Counted from the first letter of the stretch, positions 21,004 to 31,164 are shown. The stretch: DNA of 64,000 nt from Cydia pomonella (GCF_033807575.1 NC_084725.1:3879001-3943000), one strand, 5' to 3'. Numbers and translations: made by a program. The notes: generated from the letters alone by a model not told the origin.

Positions 21004-21777
21004 TAGTTATTGGTAGTCAGGGATCAGATATAACTGGCCGTGGTCACCATGTTAAGCGTTTGAATGACACAAATTGCATAGTGCTAACAGCAGTAACGTT
21101 ATTGTTGGTGATAAGCTGGTATTGTTGTAGACAATTGCAAGATGGACGATTATGGATGAAGGAATAAGGTTTTATTCCGTTTACATAATGCTTATTATCC
21201 TTTAAGCACCTTAGCCAAGATACAATGATATTTAGTAAACTAATTACGTTATTAAAATTCCCTCAATCCCTCATGGATCTCATCATCAGATGAGAACCGA
21301 ATTTAAATGGGACCACCTTGGAGATAACTCCTTTCAAACAAAAAATAATTACTCAAATCGGACCACGGTTGTCGGAGTAATCGGAGTAACAGTACGTTAA
21401 AAAATAACCACATTCGAATACAGAACAAAGAAATTGAATTGAAGTCGGTTAAAAAATATTAAATATTATAAGACAATTTTACACAGACCGACCTAAGTCC
21501 ACAATGAGCTTAAAAAGGCTTGTAAGAGCTCAATAAGACACTTAAAGCAGTTTGTAAGTATGTTATTTAACTATTATAAGAGAAAAAAAAAATAGTCGTG
21601 GGACACTTGTAAGTTAAAATTTTGCTAGTCGGATACTTAGTGACTTAACACTTAATAGTTTTTTTATCGCCATAATGGTAGGTTTTAACGTCAGTGGTTT
21701 TTAATGTAGGTATTAGGTACATGGTTATTTTAATAACCATGCTCAAATTAATAGTATTAATTAATTACTCAAAGGTT
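21004..21777. other. Spacer, includes a SINE tail fragment
   Basis: Around 21,478-21,560 the words CAGACCGACCTAAGTCCACA and AAAGGCTTGTAAGAGCTC resemble the reversed 3' body of SINE S1. The remainder is AT-rich with no gene evidence. Confidence 0.4.
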
Positions 21778-21893
21778 AACTGGAAGAGATCCCTGAAAGG
21801 GATAAGTTCGCCTTTGTACAAATGATGTGTGTTCTATCCTGTTTTATGTTTCTTTTTGTACAATAAAGTGTTTTACTACTACTACTACTACTA
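21778..21893 (+). repeat. LINE 3' end with TAC-repeat tail
   Basis: GTTAACTGGAAGAGATCCC, AAGGGATAAGTTCGCCTTTG and TTGTACAATAAAGTG, ending in ACTACTACTACTACT, is a compact retroposon 3' end. The reverse form of the same tail lies at 41,330-41,460, inside another element. Confidence 0.7.
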
Positions 21894-22290
21894 TTTTATT
21901 TATAATTTTTCATATTATGAATTTGAACTTGCATTACTGGTTAAGTGAACATGGATGCAAAATTTGAACCCCACTCTCACTTAATAAAATATGTAATTTT
22001 AACATAGACAAGCTAAAGAATCGGACCGTATTCAGCGCAAGTAACTTACGCCGCAATTGCCAAAACTTTCGCGATCTCAAGATCTCACTAAAACGTTCAC
22101 ACAACCCCGGTTACAAGGCCCCTAGGGCCCTGCGTGACGGCCCTTACAGATGACGTCGTCAGCCTGACTTATTGCCTGATCTTGTCGGACAGTCTTAGGT
22201 TAAGCCGTGTGTTTAGGTGTAGTGTGTGAGCGAACGTTTTTTCAGGGTAAATTTACTTTATTTATAAGAGTACTTCTACTGTATATTTCT
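21894..22290. other. Spacer without recognised feature
   Basis: I find no repeat end, RNA or credible frame here. GC content rises modestly around 22,040-22,190. Confidence 0.4.
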
Positions 22291-22556
22291 TAGAGCTGAT
22301 TGCACCAAACCATCTGTCAACGTCAGTTTTGGTTATTTGTTTGTATGGTAAGTTTAACAGCTTTCTGTGTCAGTCGTTTTTGGGTTATTTCAAAAAGTCA
22401 TCTTGTCTTAGTAAAAAAACGTACAAAGCTTGCAAAGGTACTCCCTTATGCTTGTAATGTGCATGATACTTGCCCCCGTTTAGCCTATTCTGACAGAATG
22501 GTAACTACTGCTCCCTACACTGAGTATGGCGCGACATGCTCATGACCGATTTCTAG
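22291..22556 (+). repeat. Dispersed family G, fragment
   Basis: It lines up with the distal part of the copy at 25,677-26,380: TCGTTTTTGGGTTATTTC, AAAAAACGTACAAAGC, and GAGTATGGCGCGACATGCTC against GAGCATGGCCCGATATGCTC. An 81-codon frame here is accidental. Confidence 0.6.
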
Positions 22557-22620
22557 ATTATATCATGTCAATCTCAAAATCATGAAAGAAGAGACCTACC
22601 CTACCCCTGCAGAGATCATT

Positions 22621-23068
22621 ACCTACAAGTGATCAACGCGCCTCTGACACCTACAAGTGAATAACGCGCCTCTGACACCTACAAGTGAACAACGCGCCTC
22701 TGACACCTACAAGTGAATAACGCGCCTCTGACACCTACAAGTGAACAACGCGCCTCTGACACCTACAAGTGAATAACGCGCCTCTGACACCGACAAGTGA
22801 ACAACGCGCCTCTGATACCTACAAGTGAACAACGTGCCTCTGACACCTACAAGTGAATAACGCGCCTCTGACACCTACAAGTGAATAACGCGCCTCTGAC
22901 ACCTACAAGTGAACAACGTGCCTCTGACACCGACAAGTGAACAACGCGCCTCTGATACCTACAAGTGAACAACGTGCCTCTGACACCTACAAGTGAACAA
23001 CGTGCCTCTGACACCTACAAGTGAACAACGCGCCTCTGACATCTACAAGTTAACAACGCGCCTCTGAC
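22621..23068 (+). repeat. 28-bp minisatellite, exactly 16 copies
   Basis: The unit reads ACCTACAAGTGAACAACGCG followed by CCTCTGAC, and 16 units fill 448 bp with no indels. Variants are at fixed sites: AATAA/AACAA, CGCG/CGTG, ACCTAC/ACCGAC and GAC/GAT. Units 2-6 alternate AATAA and AACAA. Units 7-8 carry the same rare variant set as units 12-13, so a block of five units has been duplicated. The period is not a multiple of three, so it is not a coding repeat. Confidence 0.95.
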
Positions 23069-23570
23069 CGCAGCTTTATGAATAAATCAAGACAGAATTA
23101 CACAACACGAACGAGCGTTAGCGCCGTAATGTATGTATAACATTGTAATCGCCCTGAGGACGGTCTGACAGGTTGACCCGCGGTTGTTTGACTTCAGAAC
23201 CTGGTATCGTCAAATTAAGGATTAGGGGCAAGGGGGGCACTTTAGACAGGGGAAGTACTGAACAATTTTACAATATCATATCGTTCAAAACTTTCCATTA
23301 TTCTTAAAAATTTCATTTATACATTTTTGTACATAACTGATATGGATTGTACTAAGCGCTTCTTGGTTTTATGAGGAGTGTGTTTTTGAAATTACTGAAG
23401 TCCAAAATTAAAATAGAAGTAAAAAAAATCATCCTTAAAATACAACTTAAATAAATTTCCAGTAGAAAGAACATAAAGAGCTACATTTTACTGAAAATCT
23501 ATTTAATCTGGGTTTGAATTCGAATAATTGAATACTAAAAGCGTATTCTGACTGTAATATTATAATAGCT
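23069..23570. other. Spacer without recognised feature
   Basis: This is AT-rich DNA with a GGGGCAAGGGGGGCAC patch near 23,226. I see no gene or repeat ends. Confidence 0.4.
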
Positions 23571-23696
23571 TACACATTTGATCTGGATTTGTTATGGATA
23601 TAATCTGTCAGTATCGAAAATTACATTTCTTCAATCAGAAATGTCAATTTCGTCAATATTTATAAGAAATCCAGATCAAATTCATAATCTGTTATT
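23571..23696. repeat. Inverted-repeat element (MITE-like)
   Basis: ATTTGATCTGGATTTGTTAT on the left pairs with ATAAGAAATCCAGATCAAAT on the right. The arms are about 25 bp in a 126-bp unit. Its outer limits are uncertain. Confidence 0.55.
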
Positions 23697-23821
23697 TTAA
23701 CCATAATACGCCTCCTAGTTGGATCCTGAGTACCTCTACCCTTACTTATTGATACATATTTTATATTGTGAGCGTAAAACACTTTCTTTGCAGCTTTACT
23801 AATATTAATATTAACCAATTT

Positions 23822-23990
23822 TGAATGAATTAATGAATAAATAAATGAATGAATGAATGAAATACTTTATTGCGATTAACATGTTATACATAAGATGGTA
23901 GCTACTTTACTTTTAAGTAGCAATACATGTTCAGCCAGAAAATGGCATGCAAAATAATTTTTTTACACCTAAAAAATTTTTCTTCCTTAA
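23822..23990 (-). repeat. LINE-like 3' end with AATG-repeat tail
   Basis: AATGAATGAATGAATGAAAT leads into ACTTTATTGCGATTAACATG, the reversed poly(A)-signal region typical of the LINE tails in this window. No coding part is attached. Confidence 0.5.
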
Positions 23991-24016
23991 AGTTTCTTTA
24001 AATTAAAGTTTTCCTA

Positions 24017-24276
24017 TCACCTCAAACTATACCTAGCGTTTAGAATCAAATACGTTTCAGAAAACGGGCGTCTTTCTTGTAAACTTCTTGACCCTTTACC
24101 ACGTTCTGCTGCACACCAGTAAAGGTCCATAAAGGGCGTAGGGTCCGCGGGGCCAAGCCTCGACAGCGTCTTATAAACGGAATTAGGGTCCATTGAATAC
24201 GTGGACCCGTCCCGAGTTGTCAGTTGTGCTTGGATTATCGAACTGGAGCCGAGATTGAATGTATAAAGCATTTTAT
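24017..24276 (-). CDS. Candidate exon of an unidentified host gene
   Basis: On the minus strand the pyrimidine-rich TTTTATTTCATGTAACAG is a good 3' splice site at 24,277. The frame behind it is open for 86 codons to a TGA at 24,017-24,019. The peptide starts DKMLYTFNLGSSSIIQAQLT and contains TRDGSTYSMDPNSVYKTLSR, LGPADPTPFMDLYWCAAERG and ends NARYSLR. GC content is clearly above the surroundings and codon use looks like an insect gene. If the stop is used it is a terminal exon; alternatively GTGATA after AG at 24,021 could act as a donor. I do not recognise the family. No transposon motif is present. A LINE tail lies 30 bp beyond the stop and no clear AATAAA precedes it. Confidence 0.45.
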
Positions 24277-24354
24277 CTGTTACATGAAATAAAATTATTT
24301 TATACTCTCCCAAAAACCAAAAAAATTAAGAGGGAGCTGAATCAAAATTTTAGT

Positions 24355-24685
24355 TTTTAGGGTTCCGTACCCAAAGGGTCAAACAGGATCCTATTACTGA
24401 CACTCCGCTGTCCGTCCGTCCGTCTGTCACCAGACTGTATCTCATGAACTGTGATAGTTAGCCAGTTTAAATTTATACAGATTATGTATTTCCGTTACCG
24501 CTATAACAACAAATACTAAAAACAGAATAAAATAAATATTTCTTTCCAATCTCGAGGTTCTCATCTAATCCCCGATGTTAAGCAACGTCGGGCGGGGTCA
24601 GTACTTGGATGGGTGACCGTTTTTATAGATAATGGTACGGAACCCTTCCTGTGCGAGTCCGACTCGCACTTGGCCGGTTTATTTA
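24355..24685 (+). mobile_element. Dispersed element with GGGTTCCGTA/TACGGAACCC ends, containing 5S-derived DNA
   Basis: It starts TTTTAGGGTTCCGTACCCAA, runs through a CCGTCCGTCCGTCTGTCACC block and ends TGGTACGGAACCCTTCCTGT, GCGAGTCCGACTCGCACTTG. The ends match those of family D, but the body differs and includes a piece of 5S rRNA. Elements of this build are widespread in moth genomes. Confidence 0.7.
24556..24622 (+). pseudogene. 5S rRNA-derived segment
   Basis: GGTTCTCATCTAATCC, GTTAAGCAACGTCGGGCG, GTCAGTACTTGGATGGGTGA and CCG follow the middle and 3' half of eukaryotic 5S rRNA (about positions 31-97), including the region of its internal A box, intermediate element and C box. Both ends of the 5S gene are missing and a T run follows, so it is not a functional rRNA. 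It probably served as an internal RNA polymerase III promoter for the surrounding element, as in SINE3-type elements. Confidence 0.8.
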
Positions 24686-24885
24686 TTGAAATTTTACACG
24701 TTTTAGTCAAGGGCAAATATAAAAACACACGGAGTCTAGAATACAGGGTAACTTCAAATTGGTAATACAAAACTGTTAATTGTGGCGCAGTTAATGCCAA
24801 ATATTATTACATTAACCCTGTTGTTCAAATTAGCTGTATTTCATTATCGAATATTTTCTAATAACAGAAATAGCTGAAGTCCTGA

Positions 24886-25195
24886 AGTAAGTAAGTAAAT
24901 AAGTAAGTAAATATTCTTTATTGTACACTATACAGTTAAAAATAGACAGAAAATGAAAAAACACGTAAAAGTTAGGTAACAACAGGCGGTCTTATCGCTA
25001 AGAAGCGATCTCTTCCAGATAACCTTTGGGTAGCAGGAAACTATGAACTTACAACATTGAACGGGTAGTGCCGATATACATATAATTCAACAAAATGAAG
25101 ACGCAAACAATATAATACATACCTACATACTAATAAAATAAAGACATATATATATATATATATATATATATTATACAATCATAAATAAAGGCAAG
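24886..25195 (-). repeat. LINE 3' untranslated region and tail
   Basis: GTAAGTAAATATTCTTTATT is the reversed tail. GGTCTTATCGCTAAGAAGCG and ATCTCTTCCAGATAACC match other tails of the LT1 type. A TA microsatellite of about 12 repeats lies at 25,147-25,171. It continues upstream into the coding remnant at 25,196. Confidence 0.75.
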
Positions 25196-25447
25196 TTAAG
25201 GCAGCGAAAGGTAATGAGTCTTCAAAAGATTTTTGAAAACGGGAAGGGATTTAGCACGTCTAATGTCTAATGGCAACGCATTCCACAACCGAACAGCACG
25301 AAAAGAAAAAGAGTTGCTATAAAATTTTGATGATGAAGGTGGTGGAGCAAGGAGATGCATCTCCGCACAGCGGACCGAGGAAAGATAGTTGAAATGTTTT
25401 TTAAGATATAGTGTGTGGTTACCCCGAATTAAATACCCAACTGTCTC
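25196..25447 (-). pseudogene. Non-LTR retrotransposon ORF2, C-terminal end (CR1/jockey-like)
   Basis: The frame is open for 83 codons before TAA at 25,196-25,198. It reads GYLIRGNHTLYLKKHFNYLS, then SKFYSNSFSFRAVRLWNALP and FKNLLKTHYLSLP. The block SNSF..RA.RLWNALP..IR.A.S...FK..L is the usual end of the reverse transcriptase polyprotein in CR1/jockey-group LINEs; the same block occurs in the larger copy at 43.1 kb. The frame has no ATG and no polymerase domain. It is a dead-on-arrival 5'-truncated copy. Confidence 0.85.
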
Positions 25448-25575
25448 TCAATATTATACAATACAATACAAATATTCTTTATTGCACACCTCAATACAGA
25501 ATCAATACAAATAATACGGCACATTAAGAACAGGTAAACAACAGGCGGTCTTATCGCTAAAAAGCGATTCCAATG
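25448..25575 (-). repeat. LINE 3' end (LT1 tail), second copy abutting the first
   Basis: ACAATACAATACAAATATTC, TTTATTGCACACCTCAATAC and GGCGGTCTTATCGCTAAAAA match 56,755-56,890 closely. It abuts the 5' break of the preceding LINE in the same orientation. Confidence 0.75.
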
Positions 25576-25676
25576 TAAGTCAATAATTTAACAATATCAC
25601 TATCAGTGACACTCGTGTAACTAGCAGTTGATTGATAACCAAAGAGGAAAGTGTACATTTGAAATTATTTTAACTT

Positions 25677-26385
25677 CCTTTTAGGGTTCCGTAGTCAACT
25701 AGGAACGTAGGGTACCTCCCTTACACGTAAAGTGGGGGTGACATTTTTTTTTCTTCAACCCTACAGTGTGGGCTATCGTTTGAAAGGTCTTTTAAAACTA
25801 ATAGGGGTCTTCAACAAACATTTTTTGATAAAGTGAATATATTCGGAGATAATCGCTCCGAAAGAAGAAAAAATGTGCCCCTTCTAACTTTTGAACCATA
25901 CGTCAAAAAAATATGAAGAAAATCGTGGAAGTAGAGCTTAAGAAATATATTAAATGAAAACTATAGCAGACATGACCAGTTTAGCTGTTTTTGAGTTATC
26001 GCAAAAAGTTTCCCCTTCATAGTTAAAAGACGTACAGTTCATCCACACAGGGATCGGAAACCGGTATTTTTTGTATGGGAACGAAAACGGTATTTTTTCG
26101 TTCTTTGTTAATTACTTCATTTCTAATTAGGCAATCTAATAATACGAAGTCGTTATCTGAAAACACAACTGAGTCCTACATTTAGAGTATAAAATAAACC
26201 GAAATATATGGTTATTTCGATGTTTTTGCAAAAAACCGGTTCCGATCCCTGCATCCTCAGTTCATCCCTTGGTTAATAATGTACTATACTTTAAGCTCCA
26301 GTTTAGCTTATTGTGACGTACTCTTCCGTCTACGGAACCCTACTCTGAGCATGGCCCGATATGCTCGTGGCCGATTGTTTAACCA
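25677..26385 (+). mobile_element. Dispersed family G, longest copy, interrupted by a MITE
   Basis: It starts TTTTAGGGTTCCGTAGTCAA and ends GTCTACGGAACCCTACTCTG followed by AGCATGGCCCGATATGCTCG. The outer GGGTTCCGTAG/CTACGGAACCC words are inverted. A hAT-type MITE is inserted at 26,048. No protein is encoded. Confidence 0.7.
26048..26251. mobile_element. hAT-type MITE inside family G
   Basis: The ends CAGGGATCGGAAACCGGT and ACCGGTTCCGATCCCTG are inverted copies. Flanks CATCCACA (26,040-26,047) and CATCCTCA (26,252-26,259) form an 8-bp target duplication with one mismatch, which points to hAT transposase. It is 204 bp and non-coding. Confidence 0.8.
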
Positions 26386-27493
26386 TTAGGTATGTTAGAA
26401 TAATCATGTGAAACCAAAAAATGGGATAAATTAAAAATTACTTATAATTATTTTATAAGCAAGAGACTTAAATGAGATGGAAAATCCACCCAAAAAGAGG
26501 CGGAAAATTGCAAAAGTATATTTTTTTGAAATTGAGACACTAGGTAAAAACCCCAGCGTTAGTAATTTTATCCCTCGCAAGTTTCGCGTTGCGATATCAT
26601 TTCTTCCCCCTCTAATTACCTGGGTTAACGCCCTAGAACATAATCGGCCTCTGTTCGCATAATCCTCGTGTGATGCAGGTACAAGTGCTTTGAACTGTAA
26701 CCTGCATATGACGTAATGCTCGACACTTTATCCCATAATCCGCACAACCCAATATTCGGCCCACATCCAATTACACGACACATACAAACACATTCATGAC
26801 AAAATGGACTATACCTACCTAATATATGACTCGAGTTTTCGGGGACAAAATTCAGTTATGCTAGAATAGTCGATAATTAATATCTATTAATCAACGATTA
26901 TAATTTTTAAAATCATACTAACAAATTATGTTTTGAACCCTGTTTTCTGCACCTGTCCTTTGTTGTTTTTCCTGTAGTCTTACAACAACGGAAGGTGGAG
27001 ATAAGGAACGACATCTCCATGTACCAAAAAGTGTTATCAAAAAACTTTAAATAGGTGGCGCTAAACCTAGACCTAGAGGTGGCTTTAAATACCTAGAGTA
27101 CTTGAACAAAAAATTCAAATCATAGACAGCGCAATTCACTCCGTCAATAACGCCTAGGTTCTTAGCTACTCTAGCGCTACTCTGGCGAGATTTGGAACTA
27201 TTATTTATAGCTGACAGCTGGACACTTTTGCAACAGTTCTACCATAAGAGATGCCACTCCTCTTAATTCCACACTCCATACTTACAACGACTGCCTTAGC
27301 AGTAGGGTCAAACTGACGTATTCGCCGTCTGCGTAACTCTCGTTCTATGCATCTCGCTCACACTAATATACGAGTACAGGCGAGTTGCATAAAAAGTAAG
27401 TTACGCACATGCTAGCGAATATGTCAGTGTCAAACAGTGGTAGCCGTACTGAAGCTGTATCTTTAACTGAGGTGTGCAATAGAGAATCTTCAA
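26386..27493. other. Unassigned DNA
   Basis: This 1.1 kb holds a 61-codon basic frame at 26,477-26,662 (KPPKKRRKIA-like start) that has no other support, and no recognisable repeat ends. Around 27,050-27,110 the words CCTAGACCTAGAGGTGGC are locally repeated. Confidence 0.4.
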
Positions 27494-27575
27494 GAGTTAG
27501 ACCAAGACAAGTCTGCAAAGATTTTGATACCAAACGCAGTTCAAGTGTTATTTATACTTACGTCATAATTTCATA

Positions 27576-27899
27576 ATTGCGCCATCGACCCTGAGCGTTG
27601 GGAGGAGCTTGCTGGAAGGAGGTCTTCTTGGCGTTCTACCATCCATAACGGTGTCAAAACATTCGAAGATAACCGCCTCACTAGCCTAGACATGAAACGC
27701 CAGTTACGGAAAGAGAGACCTAAGCCCTCCTACGTGTACACGTTCAACGCAGCTGGCCAACTTTATTGTCACGCGTGCAATAGAGTATTTAAGAGCAAGT
27801 TCGGCCTGGCCAGCCACATTAGGGCTCATGCTAGACAATGTCCATAATGTGTTTATTTGGGGTCGCCCTCATCGAAAACGATGAGGAGGACTATATTTT
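27576..27899 (+). mobile_element. 5'-truncated non-LTR retrotransposon with 9-bp target duplication
   Basis: The insert is flanked by AATTTCATA at 27,567-27,575 and again at 27,900-27,908. Its 3' untranslated part is short (about 50 bp: TTGGGGTCGCCCTCATCG, then ACGATGAGGAGGACTATATT). CATCG/CGATG words there can form a small hairpin. There is no poly(A). Confidence 0.85.
27581..27847 (+). pseudogene. Non-LTR ORF2 C-terminal end with C2H2 zinc finger
   Basis: The frame (88 codons, TAA at 27,845-27,847) reads AIDPERWEELAGRRSSWRST, then IHNGVKTFEDNRLTSLDMKR and QLYCHACNRVFKSKFGLASH followed by IRAHARQCP. The finger is C-x2-C-x12-H-x3-H with ordinary spacing, and the W..L...G...FE..R segment before it is common in the tail of reverse transcriptase proteins that end in such a finger. 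The frame is intact up to the insertion boundary at 27,576. All catalytic parts are missing through 5' truncation, so it is not functional. There is no own start codon near its beginning. Confidence 0.85.
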
Positions 27900-27944
27900 A
27901 ATTTCATAAAAGTTTGACGTTTAAAATAACACTTTCACTATCTA

Positions 27945-29429
27945 ACTCTATCTATCTTTGTATTAACTCATTCTTAGCTAAGAAAATTAATAGATTGCGA
28001 CCCAATTAAATATGGCGAGCAGATATGACGAGATTCCAAGCATTGTCCTCGCAGATGCCATCGGCTTGAAACATTGAGTTACATTAATAATAGAGGATAG
28101 AACATACGCAACGCGACGAATTAAAAAAGCCTTTTAAACATTCCTGACAACATACCAAAATCAACCCATGTAATTTAGTCGCATTCATTGATACCCATTA
28201 AGAACCGGTGGGTAACAACAATACGTCTTTGACGTGGCATTTAAGACTTTTTTAGAAGTAGGCTGAAATGAGAAGTGAGACTATGTAAGGACAAACAATA
28301 ATAATGCTTTCTCTGCTACTCCTATTGGAAGTTCCATAGGACCAACCCGTTCGGTCATTTCCCACCACCCCGTCTATTAGATCCTATATGGCTTGAACCG
28401 AAGTTGACATATTGGCAGGTATTCAGCCACCCACGGCACTTTCGTCGTCCCACTTCGTTCTAATTTCGTTCCGTTGCCATTTTTGCTGTCAAATGCCAGC
28501 TTATGCCAAACTTTGCTATGAACGTATTTTGTATTTTGGTTGAACGAAAAAGCACAATTTTAGGTTTAGGTCTGGAAAGGTCAGTTTCAAATATAGGTAT
28601 TGCACGGACAGCCGGATACTTTAACAGTGATGGAGAATTCAGTTTTGCTAACAATGTTTTAAAACTTGATTTCGACGGAAACTTTTACTCGAGGGCTGGG
28701 AAAAAATCCTTCCTAACAAATTCATCTAGCCCTGACTTTACTATTTACCTATAGGTTTCAAATATACTTAAACATTTAGAGCAATAGGTAATACAAACGG
28801 TAAGCACTACAGTTACTAATAGCTTTGTGAGTTCCTTGCGATACTAAGATTCATAAGCTTACAAAATATAAATAACAAAAAATCTTACTTTGTTGAGTTA
28901 TTATCGTAGCGTACTTACAACGGTCTTTTGAATATTTTCCAAAAAACGAAACGACAGAAAAATTATATTTAACTACTGAACCTGCTCACATAATTTCACG
29001 AGAATCTGTTGAGAATTGCGACCTGTAGAGGAAAACTTCCGGTCATACGAAAGCAGTTTTCCCGAATCATAACGAAAACCTTCGCTAACACTTCAGTCAA
29101 TTCAATCTGAAGAACTGGTTTAGCCTTAAGGTACCGTTTGGATTTAGACAGCATTACTACAGTAGCAAACGGAAATTCCGGAAACATTAATTTTGACTTT
29201 TGAGGCTGTAACACAATCGGCAGAAATGTCGCGCTACAATACTGTTGACTGCAATACTGCCACAAATTTCAAATTAAATATAATTATATAAATAAAATTA
29301 CCTTTTTGAAGTTTCTTGCAGCATGCAATACATTGCTGCTGCAGTGTGACTGTTACTAACACCTAAACGAACATATCGGGTAAAGATCTGTTTCCTTAAC
29401 AATCTCCCACGGACTCCAGATTTGACCTG
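27945..29429. other. Unassigned DNA
   Basis: I find no repeat ends, tRNA or convincing frame in this 1.5 kb. Frames at 28,460-28,754 overlap on both strands and are probably chance. Confidence 0.4.
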
Positions 29430-29535
29430 TCAACACGCTATCCCGTCCCCTCGATATCCGAGTATCGCTTGCTTGGTATTCTATGTGTAACACAATATAC
29501 ATTATACACCTCTGTATACTCGTGACTAGAGAGAA
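29430..29535. repeat. Local dispersed repeat R1, copy 1
   Basis: TATCCCGTCCCCTCGATATC, GGTATTCTATGTGTAACACA and ATACACCTCTGTATACTCGT match 30,233-30,350 in the same orientation with many substitutions. Confidence 0.6.
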
Positions 29536-29849
29536 AATAAGACTTTCAAGACCAATAGGACCATTTTTAATCTGATGTCGATATTTTTTTGTTAAAGATG
29601 GTAAGATTTGGTTGGTAAGGTTTGAAAAGCTCCTCATTCTTGGTGAAATAAATACGAAATTACAACTTATCCCGAAATAAATGTATTTAATATTCAGTTG
29701 AGTTACGAAACTACCTTAAGTTTCTTAAATCATAGGATGATTTTCAAGTATATATGGTAAAATTGCGCTCAGGTATATTGAACGGAATAGGTTACTATTT
29801 TTATAGAGGGTTTACAGTATGGGGTTCTTCAAAAAAGGATTCTACAGGT

Positions 29850-29942
29850 TATTGAAGGGTCGGCAACACGCATGTAACACCTCTGGACTTGCAAGCATCC
29901 ATAGGCTATGGTGACTGCTTACCATCAGGCGGGCAAATAAAG
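29850..29942 (-). repeat. Dispersed family A, short fragment
   Basis: GGGTCGGCAACACGCATGTA, ATCCATAGGCTATGG and TGCTTACCATCAGGCGGGC are the reverse of the start of family A (compare 50,570-50,650). Confidence 0.7.
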
Positions 29943-30069
29943 ATAAATATTAAGATAGTTTATTATTCAAGTAGGCGTATTACAATGCGATTATGAAGTC
30001 AAATAAAGCTACGCCGGTTTTAACCTTACACCTATGCCTCGAAAAGGTTTTAATTTCCCTAAATTGGAG

Positions 30070-30220
30070 TAGTAAATACATAGAAAACACCCATGATTTC
30101 AGAAACAAATTTGTGTTCATCACACAAATAAATGCCCTTACTGGGATTCAAACCCGGGACCATCGGATTCACATGCAGGGTAGTGAGTGCACTACACACA
30201 CCCACTAGGCCAGACCGGTC
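30070..30220 (-). repeat. SINE S1, copy 2 (head only)
   Basis: In reverse the head reads GACCGGTCTGGCCTAGTGGG and the B box GGGTTTGAATCCCAG, then AGGGCATTTATTTGTGTG. About 20 bp of extra sequence (GTGTGTAGTGCACTCACT) sits between the two boxes compared with other copies. The 3' part beyond the TTTTCTATGTATTTA word is missing. Confidence 0.75.
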
Positions 30221-30232
30221 GTCATTTTATAT

Positions 30233-30350
30233 GTCAATACGTACTATCCCGTCTCGATATCCCAATATCGATGGCTTAGTATTCCGTGTGAAACACAATA
30301 CTCGTACAGTATACACACTTCTGTGTTATATACGTGAACCGGAGACAAGG
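30233..30350. repeat. Local dispersed repeat R1, copy 2
   Basis: It is the partner of 29,430-29,535, about 800 bp downstream. The two copies share CTATCCCGTC, TGTGAAACACAATA and ATACACACTTCTGTG with several indels. Confidence 0.6.
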
Positions 30351-31050
30351 TACTAATATAGACGCACAAGTCAGTTCACTTCAGCTGGTAGGTAGAACCA
30401 CCATTTTTGAATTTCGATCGCTCGGTTACGTCACTCGAAAACGGTGGAAAACGGCGACATGCTCATTTTTGAAATACGAGCAATAGAAATTGGGAACGAT
30501 GGTATTGGGCACTATTAATAGTGGAGATAGTATTGAAGGGAGCCACACGAAATCGACAGCTTCGCTGACCGTATAAGCATTGCCAACTAATTTGATAGGT
30601 ATCTGTCCATTCCACTCATTTGTTTCCAAGGAACTGCCGGAAAATTTGTCCGTGTTAAGCACTTCTTCTGAATATACTAGAACTGGTTTAAAAAGAAGTT
30701 GTACTATTTGCCTCGTAACGTCCAAGCTGTGCCTTTCATTCAAAGCGTGTTCAGTCAGTTTTTAAGACTGAGTAAAGAGTTTCAACACACGACCAACTCA
30801 AATTTGTCATTTTATTAATAAGTCATACCTAAATATTAAAATATTAAACCAATTTTACTGTTAATACTCACTTGTTTTAGTCACTCGCGCGACAATTTTC
30901 GGAGAGCCTAAGTCTCCTTTCTCAAGCACTAACAGTGCGTGCAGCGTTCATGACGGCCGTGAATCGCGTAGCGAAACATGGGACATAACGGGCGAGTGAC
31001 TAAAAACACGTGAGTGTAATCCGTAAAATTAGTTTAATGTTAGTATATTG
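30351..31050. other. Unassigned DNA
   Basis: Frames on both strands near 30,426-30,765 overlap and lack known motifs. Nothing else is recognisable. Confidence 0.35.
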
Positions 31051-31138
31051 TATATACGATAGTTTAAATTGTCCATTAAAATATAGTGGTAAGGTATATA
31101 CGATAGTTTAAATTGGCCATTAGAATATAGTGGTAAGG
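31051..31138 (+). repeat. 44-bp tandem duplication, two copies
   Basis: The unit TATATACGATAGTTTAAATT plus CCATTA and AATATAGTGGTAAGG occurs at 31,051 and 31,095 with two mismatches (TGTCC/TGGCC and TTAAA/TTAGA). A third short GGTAAGGTGGTAAGG follows. Confidence 0.85.
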
Positions 31139-31164
31139 TGGTAAGGTAAATAGATACAATAATT

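Larger units (their letters stand above)
27494..27944. mobile_element. MITE (family M1) split by a non-LTR insertion
   Basis: The left arm GAGTTAGACCAAGACAAGTC through CAAGTGTTATTTATACTTAC matches the left arm of the copy at 58,983. The right inner arm GTTTGACGTTTAAAATAACA is its inverted partner, but the outer right end is lost after about 27,944. Positions 27,576-27,899 are a later insertion. Confidence 0.7.

Noticed and set aside
22621..23068. CRISPR-like array
   Set aside because: All 28 bp repeat together with no unique spacers; it is a minisatellite.
24556..24622. Functional 5S rRNA gene
   Set aside because: Both ends of the gene are absent, so stem I cannot form.
30426..30743. 105-codon minus-strand frame as a gene
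   Set aside because: No motif and overlapping frames of similar length on the other strand.
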